Below are positions 1-11,233 of a stretch of DNA of 64,000 nucleotides, in pieces. The position numbers and the translations under genes were made by a program. The first letter of the stretch is position 1, and each line of letters begins with the position of its first letter. Below the pieces are notes generated by a model, which did no database searches, was not told the DNA's origin, and saw only the letters and a program-made list of their open reading frames with translations. Source of the DNA: Drosophila pseudoobscura (lineage: Eukaryota > Arthropoda > Insecta > Diptera > Drosophilidae); assembly GCF_009870125.1 (NCBI RefSeq), contig NC_046680.1, forward strand, positions 8,432,001-8,496,000, read 5' to 3'.

Positions 1-2691
1 CGACAGTGCTCCGCTGCTGACGGCAACTTTCTAAAACAGCTGAGTCGAGCCACACGCTCGCGACGCCACGGCTGGCTTTGTTTTGCTTCTGTCTGCGTAC
101 GTGTGTATCTGTGTGTTATGTGCTCGGTGTGTACATTATATGTTTCTCCCTATATACGCAGCACATATATACATGTATGTACTGTACGTGTGGCTATGTG
201 TAGGGAAAACTACGTCGTACATTTGGCTAGTTTTTTTTTTCCTTTTCTTTTGTTTTGTTTTATTTATTTTTTGGCATGGGCCCTCCTCCAACATCTGGTA
301 ACCAACATGTTGCCAGCGTCACAGTGGTGTGCGCCAACATGTTGCACTGCGCAGGGAAAAATAACACAAAGAATGTATACAAAAATCATATGGAATTTCC
401 AAGGCCCTGGAGGGAGAGAGGGAGAACGCATATGCACATAGACATACATAGCAAGAGTGAGAGACATGCATGGCGACATTTGAGTGATAAGTGAAGTAAA
501 TAGGTAATATGTACTATGTATGCATATATTATATACACATGTATACGTGTAGATCGTAAATAGAGGGGCAGACATCTCCAAGTGATAGCGATTCAATAAC
601 AAAAGCCAATCACAGATACAGAAAAGTATACACACAGCAATACAGCGAAACGAACCCGTTTCCATATGTTTGAAAGATGATGATGATGGTTGCTCCTCAG
701 CTTCTGCTGCTGCCACTGCCTCTGCTACATTTATGTTGCTGTTGCTTTTGTGGCTTTTTGCTTTTTGCTTTATATACCCAAAATAGCTGGCATATAAAAG
801 AATCTGCTTGCGTTTTTATTTTTGCTGCTTGAGGTACTTGTTGGGGGCTGGCAGACGCACGGAGCGGAGTTCTTGGAGAGAAGTAAACAACAAAAACGCA
901 GAAAAAAATAAAAACCACAAAAAACGCATGCGCCCTCGCTGCACTTAATACATATGTATGTACTGTATGCGTGAATGTGTGTGTGTGTGTGTGTGTAAGT
1001 ATAATCCAAAACCCAAAGACAGTCAGCAGTTGGCCAGACAGACCCCAAAAGACGTCGCGACCCAGACAACAGCAACAGCATTTACAGTTTCAGTTTATGT
1101 TTGCTTAAGCTGCTGCTCTCTTTGTCTCTCTGCCTCCCTCTCTCTCTCTCTCTCTCTCTATCTGTGTGTGCTATTCTCTGTGGACCTTGCAAACCAAACG
1201 ATGCGACATCTTATCAGCAGCACCCACACACACACACACACTCGGAACAGTGATATGCTGATATGATTTGTACGTCGTCACAGGTCTCTCTGCATGTGTT
1301 AATGATAAGAATAAATCTGCTCAAAGTGGTTTCTTTGTATCTTAGACGAATATTGTTGAATATCTCCTTCCTATTGCTCTCTTTTTCTCTTTTCTCAAGA
1401 CCAAATCAATGCGCACACACAATCGCGGACAAAAACAGACCAAGACCCAGACGCAGACACATCCACATCCACAACCACCTACGGGTGCATATGGACTCTC
1501 GTCACTTGTCTGCGGAACGAACTTGAGTAACCCAAGCCGAAGGATACACGGCCGACGACGAGGCGTCTCTGGCGACAACAAAGACTTGTCCGCGCTGCAG
1601 ACAAAGAAATGCCAAGACCGTCTGTGTTTGGGTCTGGGTCTCTTGCTCTTGCTCTTGGCCAAACAGGAAAACAAGAATCTGCTGTTGACCCCTCTCACTC
1701 TCAACTCTCCACTGGCCTGGCAAAGTGTGCGGGGGGTGAATTTTTACAAATCCGAAGCTAAGGGGGAATCGATTGGAGGGGTGTCTTGACGACGTGGACA
1801 GATTAGTGACTGAAGTGTAATTTGCCATCTATCAATCTCCCAATCGATTCATTTCCCAGGTCCTCCTTTTGGATCGTTATCTAGGGACTAGTCCTAATGC
1901 ATCTCAGGTCGTTCTTCTTACCATTCCCAGACCCGAGAATAGGTCCCGGCGATAGCACGCAAGATTCCCTACAAATATTTACCGACTTTCTTGCCGAACC
2001 GAGCGTCTCTCTTTTTATCGTTCCTAACACTCCAAGTACAAATAAAACGTGTTTGCTTCGAAGGAAACCCTCGTCCGAATACAGGTAGTTTCGGTTTTTA
2101 TGAAGCTAAGTCATGCTCATGTGATTTCCCAACGGCAGAGGGCGCTGCGCTGCTCTCCGGTCAGTCCAATCGCATGGAAGCCCTTTGGGGGGGTCAGACG
2201 TTTGGCCTCAAGCTTGGAAATTTTTCCATTTCTGGTTTTCTTATTCCCCTTTGGCCCTGCTTCGCTCCCCCTTTGGGCTAAAAGCTTTGCTGATTGACTG
2301 CTTTCTTTGGCTCTTGGCATCGCTGGGCTTTAATTAAGTGGAATTTAAGAAACGTCCGAGGGGCATCACATAATTTGTAGCTATACACAGTGGCGGCGAT
2401 TGATTGATCGAATTTTGAGCAAAGTACAGAAAGATGAGATGTCCTTGTGCTCTGCCATAGGAACAAAAGCTCCTAAAGAAACGCTCACACAAGCAACAGA
2501 GATCAGCTGTTTTTTTTATTTTTATTTGAAAAATGTTCTGAAAGAATTGGGTAAAACTAACAATAATATTATCTTTCTTCAAGTGCCTGTTTGGCTGCGA
2601 ACATGTGTGTTTATTTACCATAACTTATAAATTATAAAGCATTTCTTTTGTTACACACACACACCCATACATACACACACATACACATATA
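1..2691. other. Non-coding stretch with microsatellites
   Basis: I see no exon with good codon character and splice borders here. The stretch holds a (TG)n tract near 974-997, a (CT)n tract near 1136-1159, an (AC)n tract near 1222-1240 and many T- or A-rich runs. It is best read as intronic or upstream DNA of a minus-strand gene whose promoter seems to lie near 8.84 kb; that link is inference. Confidence 0.5.
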
Positions 2692-4339
2692 CAGTGGCGC
2701 CGAAAAAAATAGCACCAGTAGGGACGACCGTCTTTATTCCTTCAAAACAAGACCTCTGTCCAACATTTGCTGGACTTTACTGCAATATAATGTAGCTTTA
2801 TATGTCTCCTGTCTGAAAGAAGTGTGCTTACTCTCTCAATTCTAACGGTTCTTATAACTTTAGGCAATTTTGCGAAAGAGGAGCGAAATGGAGCACCAAC
2901 AAAAATAGCACCAGTAACTGTTTTATGTAAAAGCTTCTACTTTTCGGAGCTTCTTGATATTTTAACTTCTTGACTGAATTAAAAATCGGTGGCTTTAGGT
3001 GATTGTGACAAGAAAGTTACAAAATTTAAGTATTTATGGGTCTTGGAAAGCACTAAAGTGAAGAAAAAAGCCAAAGGATCAAAACTTTCACTTCAGAAGG
3101 CAGGACCTATGCTAAGGTGGGGCAAATGGTCGATTGTTCAAAAGAAATGATTAGCAATGCTTTTAAATATATTTCCAACAAGAAACACGTGGAAGAAAGG
3201 CCGCGATATCCCCATTTCTGGTAAAACTACTGGTTCGTGAGAGCAAGGAGGACCCATTTAAGTCGGCCACAGAGCTAAAGCAAGGATCTTAAAAAATCGT
3301 CAAGTACCAGGAAAGTTAGATCTTGTTTACAAGAACGTAAAATGGGTACTCGTAGTACGAGGAAAATTTCACTTTTAACGGAAAGGCATGGGGCAAAAAA
3401 AGTTTGGTGTGCAAAATAGCACTAAAGTTGGGCCAAAGAAAATGGAGAAACATCCTGTGGTCCGACTAAAGCTAAAATTTATTTTTTGGTGTAAAAGGGT
3501 CTTGTTCTTATGTGAAACGACTACCGAATGCAGAATACAACCCCCTGACTCACATGTAAATTCATTAGACATAGAAAAGCAAGAAAAATCGTATGTGCAT
3601 GATTTTCGTACTAGGCAGGTGACCCAATACATGGCACAACCCCATTATGGATCAACATGTCTATGTCAATATCAAAGAAACAGTGATTCTGCTTTATGCT
3701 GAATACGAAATAGAGTTTTTTTGTGTCTTCCAGCAGGAAAATGACCCAAAACGACCTAGAAAGAGAGCTCGAAAGTGGTTCGAGCACAATTCTCTTAGTG
3801 CAATGGATTGGCCTGTTCAGTCTCCAGACTTGAACCCCATTGCTAATATTTTGGGTCAAGTTAAAAAATATGTTGCTAGTGCGGAACCAAAGAGTAATAA
3901 AGATCTTTGGGGTATCCTGCATGGTTCGTGGATCAATATCCCAAGGAAAAGATGCGAAAATTAGGTGAGCTTTAATGTCAATATGTTGAGCTGCTGTTGT
4001 TGCTGCCAAAGGTTTTACAACAAAACGGCAACCTTTAAATACAACTAAAGTAACATATTTTACAAAAAAATTTGGAAAGTTTCCTTGTATTTTATAGTTT
4101 TTTGATTTCTTTGTAAATTGGTGCTATTTTTGTTGGTGCCCAAATTTCTGATAAAATCCTTTTCTTTTCAAATATTTTCATTTGGAGTTTGCGAATTATG
4201 CCAGTGCTCTGGGATACGATAAATTATACCTTAAAGTTTACATATTAGTCTTAACAACGTTCATTAGAACCATTGCTTAAGCAAAATCCGTCAATATAGA
4301 CACATTAGTCCACTGGTGCTATTTTTTTCGGCGCAGCTG
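2692..4339 (+). mobile_element. Tc1/mariner-superfamily DNA transposon, IR/DR type, decayed
   Basis: The two ends form inverted repeats of 28 bp starting CAGTGGCGCCG on the left and CAGCTGCGCCG when the right end is read outward-in, then identical through the A-run and TAGCACCAGT. TA dinucleotides flank both ends (2690-2691 and 4340-4341), the target duplication expected of Tc1/mariner. A second copy of the motif lies inside each arm (about 2891-2915 and 4117-4140), giving the IR/DR layout known from several fly Tc1 elements such as Minos and Paris. Length is 1,648 bp, normal for an autonomous copy. The encoded transposase is broken. Confidence 0.9.
3388..3964 (+). pseudogene. Tc1-like transposase remnant
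   Basis: The last part (about 3729-3964) reads as the C-terminal half of the DDE catalytic domain. It contains FQQENDPKRPRKRARKWF, followed by MDWPVQSPDLNPIANILGQV, both close to the Tc1 family consensus around the second Asp, and a short tail to a TAG. The third acidic residue would fall at ANIL, where the family has ENLW, so that position reads A rather than E. Earlier parts lie in other frames with stops between them, so no continuous protein of the usual 340 residues exists. I see only fragments of the N-terminal DNA-binding region around 3080-3400. It would have been the element's own transposase. Confidence 0.75.
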
Positions 4340-7300
4340 TATGTATGTATGTAGAGCTCTCTGCCTGTTCAGCACGTTGCCATAAATGTGAAATTGTGTA
4401 GAACGCAGTTGCGGAAAAGTGTCTGGGACTGCCGGATCCCGCTTTGAATTGATTGTGAGCAAATATAGACACGACGCAGACGAGACGTCACTTACACAGG
4501 GAGGAATGGAATACGTAACCACCTCTGTAGGAAATGCGTTGCTTTACCCCTGAAGAAGATATGCGCATACTATGTAGGGTTAACCAAAAGCTTGCTCTCG
4601 TCTCTATCCCTTTTGTTTCTATTTCCGTACAGCTGTTCTTTTCGCTTACACGTGACTGTGATTGACTCGTCGTCAGGTGCGCGGTGCTCTAAAGAAGGTG
4701 TAACGGTAATGAGCTTGTCGCACACTAAGTTTAAGGTTGAGAGAGAGAGCCAACAGCTGTGAATGGCGGCCGCCATGTTTTGAGTGAAGTGAGGCAGTGG
4801 ATGTTTAAGTGGGTAGGGCATAGGGGATACAGGATAGGGGATTGGGGGATGGGGTGAGCTGAATAATATATGTATTGTGCTGCCCGACGGAGCGACGACT
4901 ATGTGTGACTATGCATATTGATAATCTCCGTTAGATAGCAGGCGGACATTTTGAATGGGGCCTGTTGCATGGTAAATAATAAATAATAATAATTAAAGTT
5001 AATTGAGTTTTAGAGTTGTCATGTGCACACACACACACACACGCACACCCACCGATAAGCATAGATGTACATTTCCTGCCTATTTTGAGAGCCACTGGCA
5101 CCCACACACTGGGGCGTGCTCCACATCTTGTTGGAGATCGAAATAATCCCCAACGAATTATACGAGAACTTTGCCAAAACGGGAACTACATACGTAACAC
5201 TGCCTGCCCTCCCCCCACCCTCTCGTATTACTCTGATCAAAAGCTCTCTCTGTCTCTCTTTCTCTATGTAGACGATGCCCAGTCCCCCCCCTTACCCCAC
5301 CTTTAAGACCATGCGATGACTACATGATGTTTATTTTTGTAAATGCTGAACAACACGAAAAAAAACAACAAAAGAAGAAGAAAAAATATTAACAGAAACA
5401 CATCTAAACAAAGAGCTTTGCTTTGTTAACGAGTTAGAGAAATGTGTGTATACATATTTTAATTTGTTGCCTGATTGAAGCGATAAAAGAAACGCAAATT
5501 CCATCAAAACCAAAACACACAGTACATACCAGTCCCCCCCTCCCCACCCTGCCAAGGATATGATATCCTTCTACAGGGTAAACAACCCTCGGATCAAAAT
5601 GAAATTCTAAACAAAAAGAAAAACAGCAGTCCAGGGGTGGTGGAGGGGTACGGAGTGAGGGGGGAACACCAGGCGAGACATCTACATCTCCTTCCGCTAT
5701 CCCATGGCGCCTCCTCTCCTGAAACCATCGACATTTTGCTAACTCTCTTCTCACCCGAAATCAGCTGCGAATATTTTTTTGGTGGGTTCATTGGCTCGTC
5801 GACTCTCTCTCACTCTCTCTCTCTAGCACTCTCACAGTTACGCTCTTCATTTTGTTGTTTTTTTCTTGCTCGCACACGTTGTTCAAAGTCATTCAACCCA
5901 GCAACAAAATAACGTAAAGTAAAACGCAATAAGGAGAGCGACGCGGAGGTGGAGGAGGAGTACCATAAGAACAGAAGCAACAACAACAACAACAACAACA
6001 ACGGGAAGGAGAACGGGAAACGTCAACGGCAGCAGCGTCGATGGGGTCACTGAGCGTTGCCACTCTCTCCCACTCTCACTAACACCCCCATCCCCGTATC
6101 TCCTCCCACCGTCATCACGTTTTGCGAGAGTGAAATTTGAAAATATAAGGCGTAGCAAAGTCCGCTGATGGAATGCGTCAAGTGGCTGGCTGTCCGCCAC
6201 ACACTCCCCCCCGCAAAGAGCCCCAGGATACGATCATTGACACACAGTTAAAGAACCAAAAAGTACATAGAAGTTCCTGATTCTTTATCAGCCCCCAAGT
6301 AATTTATGACCCTGAATTGTGGTCAGGCACTGCACTCGGAACTGAAACCCGAATCTGGAATAGTCACCATAAGGGGCGCAGCTTCTGATAGGCTTTCTGG
6401 CTTTTGATTGTTTGCTTATCTCGAGACCCGACTCTCCCCGCATAACCGACGCTGTGCGTTTCGGTGACTCCGAAGATAAGGCTCCCTTGCGGTTCGGGTC
6501 GGTTCGCTTCGGTTCGCTTCGGTTCGGTTTCTCGTTATCGCAGATAATTAAGCCGAAGAACTGTTTGAGAAGTGCTGAACGGTTGACAATACTTATGGCT
6601 TCATTAACTGAATGGAAAACCATAAAAAAGGCAAAAGGAGGCCATCGCAAGGAGAGGGGGGGCAGTGGCCTCCCACTAGGGAAAACCTTATGTGTATTTT
6701 ATTATGTTTGCATTTACTTTAAGGTACATACATATGTACATAGTAAAACAAGGTTGAAAGTACACACAGATGTGTGCTGTACCGCATGCAGTGCTGTCTG
6801 CTACGTGTTCTACATGACAATTGGGGGGGATATGATGATGGGAACCTAGATGATTGATACAGAATGCGGCAGATGCGGGCATTCGTTAAATTGAAAGCTA
6901 GTCCCCTAGCACGTTCATAGGACAGAATAAGCGACAGCAGCTGTGCTCAACTATTATTGTGGCCGCTGCTGTCAAATTAGGCAAAGCTTCTTCTCTGGAA
7001 AAATGCATAATACCCCCTCTGGATGGGTCTAACAAAAGTGATTTAACAGCGCGACAACAGGATAATTTCCGCAAGAGAGTAAGCAAATGTTAAACATGCT
7101 CTCTCTTCTTTCTGATCTCCTCCTTTCAGCTTTGTTCCGTTGATCCAAAGATCTAACATGGCTGCCTGCGTTACATGGACAGAGAGAGAGAGAGAGAGAG
7201 GGCAGAAAACTGTAACGTCTACACTGAAAAGATCTTTGGAATGCTTTAATGGTTCGCATCGTATTTATTTATTTATTTTAAACAAATCAATGCGAATATT

Positions 7301-8604
7301 AAATCAATATGGATGAGCGAACACACACACACACAGACACACGCACACTCACTTGCGGGGACAAACTGTCAACTGTTTTAATACGATTTCCTTTGTTCTT
7401 TGGGGACTGCGCAAAAAGGAAATGGAAATGAAAGCAAGGATACAGCAGAGCCAAGCCAACGCGAACAGTGCTGCGCCCCCCCCTCTCTGGCTCTTTTGGC
7501 TTTAGCAGTTTCTTTGTCTGCAGCACACATACAAGCACATCAGCTGATTGGGGAGAAATCTGTGTGTGTCTGTCTGTGGCTCTGAGGCGCGCTGCAAATA
7601 CAAATTGAAATGAACGCAGTGAAACGTGAATTGAAATCATTTACTTTTGCAGTTCGGTTTGACCATATAAAGAGAAGAATCATTGAAGAACGTTGCCAAG
7701 AACACACATACATGTATATCGAGTATATAAGGCCATGTATCACTGTGCATGCTTTGTTTACTCAAGGCCTCTACTTACTGGAGAGAGCGAAACAAGTTTC
7801 GAGCAATCTTCAAAGAGAATTTCTAACAAAATTCCCCCCATAAAATATCTCGGACACGTCTTCCGGACGGACGGACCTCTGTCCCCGCATAAAGTTCAAA
7901 GCAATTAAACACAATTCCCGGGATGGGATCCATTATGAATATTTCACTCGAGCAAAAGGAATGTCCAATCAAAATGGCCGACTTACCTTTTTTTAAACAA
8001 GAAGATCGGGCAAAGGCAGAATGCACAATTTCCACACTTTGTTGTAAAATGCTGGTGTTGCAGTTGTTGCTAATTATAATTTGTTGCCTTATTTAGACAT
8101 GATTGCAGTTTATTTTGGTTGCAGATATTGATTTGATTTGCTGCTTTGGTGCGGCGCTGCTGCTGTTGCTGCCTCCCACACACAGCCCACACAAATATAA
8201 ACACACAGGCACGCACACACACGAAGCCTCTGCTCAGCTGTGCTGTGCTTTGTTGCTGCTTCCTCTCTTCCTTGTGCCTTTCATGTGCTGGTACTGGTGC
8301 TGGCGCTGGTGCTGTGCCTTCCGTCCGTCCGTCTAAAACCGCATACATTGATTTTTTCGCTGCATTTTAAACACCTTCTTGGCCTTCATTTCGTATTAAT
8401 ATTTTATATAACACATCATCAGCCTTTCTTTGCATTGCACACACTTTTGCTCTCTCTTAACACTTCCACTTCGCTTCTTTTCACTCCTTTCCGTGAACAA
8501 ACTGAAAAAAGCACGAAGAAAACGGATCTTGCGCGTTTCGCTCCTCGACCACGTCTCACCCGCACGCAACACTCCTCTAGTAGTTGTCTTTATTTATTTA
8601 TTCG
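4340..8604. other. Non-coding stretch, simple repeats
   Basis: No supported gene. Contents include (AC)n near 5029-5042 and 7319-7336, a (CAA)n run near 5982-6001, (GA)n near 7181-7201, several C-rich runs and a GGTTCG-type short tandem repeat near 6491-6526. Open frames here are short and follow simple-sequence DNA. Likely first intron of the minus-strand gene that would start near 8.84 kb. Confidence 0.45.
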
Positions 8605-8766
8605 CTAAAACTGATCGTTTTCGTGTACGCCATTGCCACTCACTGCAGCAGCCACACAGCTGAAAACGTTGGTGCAAGAAATGCCATCACAGGTGCAGGC
8701 TGCCAATACCGCTGCTTCTAAGCCAACAACTACGCCTTGATGCGATTTAGATGCCGAAATAGGCAT
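8605..8766 (-). CDS. Possible first coding exon or short ORF behind the 8.84-kb promoter
   Basis: About 80 bp downstream of the motif-1 promoter at 8844-8853 the minus strand has an ATG (8766) opening 53 codons, beginning MPISASKSHQG and ending in TAG. A good donor, GTGAGT, lies inside it after 8644, so the reading frame may instead be the start of a spliced gene running left out of the window. I do not recognise the product and see no domain. An untranslated leader exon would explain the sequence equally well. Confidence 0.2.
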   Translation of the reverse strand: MPISASKSHQGVVVGLEAAVLAACTCDGISCTNVFSCVAAAVSGNGVHENDQF

Positions 8767-8837
8767 AGTTACGCTCACACACACGCACGTCACCGCGATT
8801 ATGTTTAATTAATTGTTTATTATTTATCTGATAGCTC

Positions 8838-9065
8838 AGACACAGTGTGACCGCGGATTTATCGTTAAACTTTACCGTCCGACCCTCAGAAATATACCAA
8901 AATATACCGTCTCATTTTAAAAATATACCGTAAATATAGTGACGAATTAAAGTTCCATTATACATATTCCTCGATCTGATATTCCGAGAAATATTACTAG
9001 CTAGAGGGACCTCTCAGCTTAGCCCACATAATTTTATACGATTGATGAATCAATTTTGTTCAAGA
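8838..9065 (-). promoter_or_regulatory. Dispersed promoter-type repeat, copy A
   Basis: Minus-strand motif 1 (CGGTCACACT, the M1BP-type core element) lies at 8844-8853. Several ATATACC/GGTATATTTT elements (Ohler motif 6 type) follow at about 8891-8940. The whole stretch aligns with 42425-42690 and with the reverse complement of 60959-61200, sharing blocks such as ATATTCCTCGAT and CCCACATAATTTTATACGAT. The similarity is far longer than core motifs need. By analogy with the other two copies it should drive a minus-strand gene. Confidence 0.7.
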
Positions 9066-11071
9066 TTAACTACTTTTACGGATTCGCATGTATTTCAATT
9101 TGACAAAAACACGGCCTGAAATGTTACGTAAATTTACATAAAAAGCGCCAGAAAATCCAAAGGGCCTTGTGTTGTGACAGCGCTGTTGCAAAGGCGCCAA
9201 GTTTTAAATTATTTGTGTTATACCATTTGATGCAAATAAAACACTTGTAATTAGTTTTGCATTTAAAATATTATTTATGTAAAGCATATATGCATATGTA
9301 TATATGAATGTAAATTTCGTTAAACCAAAACATTTATTAGTGTCTGTTTAAATATATATATATATTATATTTTTTGTTTTCTTGGTACGGAACTAATTTG
9401 TTGCACTTTACCGTTATGCTTGAATTATTCCCATTTCTATGGCTGTTTCCAATCACTAACTCTAACTAAGACATATCAGTGGTGTTTAATTGTTTTAAAA
9501 CATACAATACAATAGTTGAAAACACACTACAAGAGACACTGAGAAAAGACTCGTTAAAATACGCAGCACACGCCTCCAATATAGCCATTAATCTTTGTTT
9601 TATTTGTTGTTCTCTTTTTTTTTCTTTGTGTAAATATGATTTTGATGTTTTTTTTTTAGCTTTTTCTTCTAGTAAAATATATGGTATGGTATGTGTGCGT
9701 TGAGAGGAGGGGAGTGTAGATTGGGGCCTAAGCTTCTGTTGTGGCCTGTCCGTTTATTGTCACGCCAGCGCTTTCAATTTGGTTGTCCACTTCACGAGCA
9801 TCCACTTCTCTCCATTCATTTGAAGGGGGTTTAGTTGATATATGTTATGTATAGGTTCTGTTGCGTTAAGGAAACCATTTAGTTGGTGTGTCGAAATGGG
9901 AAATATAAGTTTATAGAGAGAGAGAGATCTCAAATGGTGAACTATGTATGTATGTACTTTGCCCCCTTGGGATAACGTTCTTTCTCTTCGCTTTTGCACT
10001 CCAGCCCCGTTTATAGATTTTTGCATGGCTAATACATTTACAAAATATATGTATGCATCAATATATAGTATTTGTGTGTATGGATATTGATTTATTTAAT
10101 TATTTATCGTGTGTGTGGGGGGTTTTGCATGATTTGATTGGTTTGGTTTGGGTTTTGTTTTAGAAACGATGATCCATTTAGTTGTTGCCGTTTTTTGTTT
10201 GTTTTTTGTGTGTAAATGAGATTAATTATAGTTTTGTTTTGCATGAATATAGTTAGTTCCCCCCGCCCCTCGTGTGAGTTGAGTAGTTTGTTCGTTGTGT
10301 AATATACATAAATATACATGGATAACGCTAATTGCTGTACGGAGTTTAGCTGGCACTAGACTTGAGTTTAAAATTAATATTAATATTAAATAAATATTCG
10401 TCCAAGGATTCAGTTGAAGCTTAAGGGATTCCTCAGGTGTGTGTGTGTGGGGAGTATGGGTTATTTGGGGTAGGTGCATTGTGTGTATTTCGTGTGTGGG
10501 TTGAACGCTTTCTGGTTCTATCGACATGTTTCAGAGTTGTCTAAAATCCAAGTGACACGCACATTCCGATGGATTCGTGTATGTTTTTTTCTCTGTTTTT
10601 TAGCAACGTTTAATACAGGTATGTATGAGTTTTGTGGGCGTGACTGAGAGTTGTTACAACTAATTCGTAATTAATCGCAGTTACAGGCTAGACACAGAAC
10701 ATTCAGCGGGACGACCAGTCCAGTGAGTGCGACAGAAGCGGTCACATATCGAGTGCGTGTGTGTGTGTATATACCATTATGTACATATACATATATCTAT
10801 GTATAAGATGCACAAACAGAAAAGGTTTCACAGAGCATGATATGAAACAAAATACTAATACACGCTCACAAATGAAGGTCTAGGTTAACATACAGAGAAC
10901 ATTAAATAAAATAATCACAATTTTTGATGCTGGAGCAAGTTTTGGAAACTCGCAAAAAAAAAAAAACTAAAATCTAAAGCTACTTTTCGTTTCGTTTCCG
11001 CTTCGTTCGGAGCTAGCCGGTGCTGCTGGTTATGGTTGTGGTTCCGGTTACGGTTACGGTTACGTTTCCGG
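9066..11071 (-). other. Probable 3' UTR and intergenic DNA downstream of the F-box/LRR gene
   Basis: AT-rich with many T-runs on the plus strand. Possible minus-strand AATAAA signals lie near 9332-9337 and 9751-9756. One stretch (9755-9849, minus) has coding-like composition and ends in TAG; see findings. No other gene is supported. Confidence 0.4.
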
Positions 11072-11158
11072 TTACGTGTTCTTAACGCCATCGAGCAGTC
11101 CCAGCAAAAACATGCAGATCATCGAGATGAGGGTCAGGCTGAACACCATGGCGAACAT
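11072..11158 (-). CDS. Possible 28-residue transmembrane micropeptide
   Basis: A minus-strand ORF of 28 codons starts MFAMVFSLTLISMICMFLLG and ends at TAA, with a polar tail LLDGVKNT. About 22 residues form one uninterrupted hydrophobic helix. It lies in the same frame as the upstream F-box/LRR gene, after that gene's TGA (11236-11234), 17 further codons, a second TGA (11182-11180) and seven codons. It could be an independently translated peptide, a readthrough tail, or chance. No AG acceptor lies between the second TGA and the ATG, so a splice that skips the stops is unlikely. Confidence 0.35.
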   Translation of the reverse strand: MFAMVFSLTLISMICMFLLGLLDGVKNT

Positions 11159-11233
11159 AACGATGCAAACAGGCCAACATCAGTCTGTGGCTGCCTTGCG
11201 CATTATCTTCCTGGCAAAGCCGATGGCCGTATC

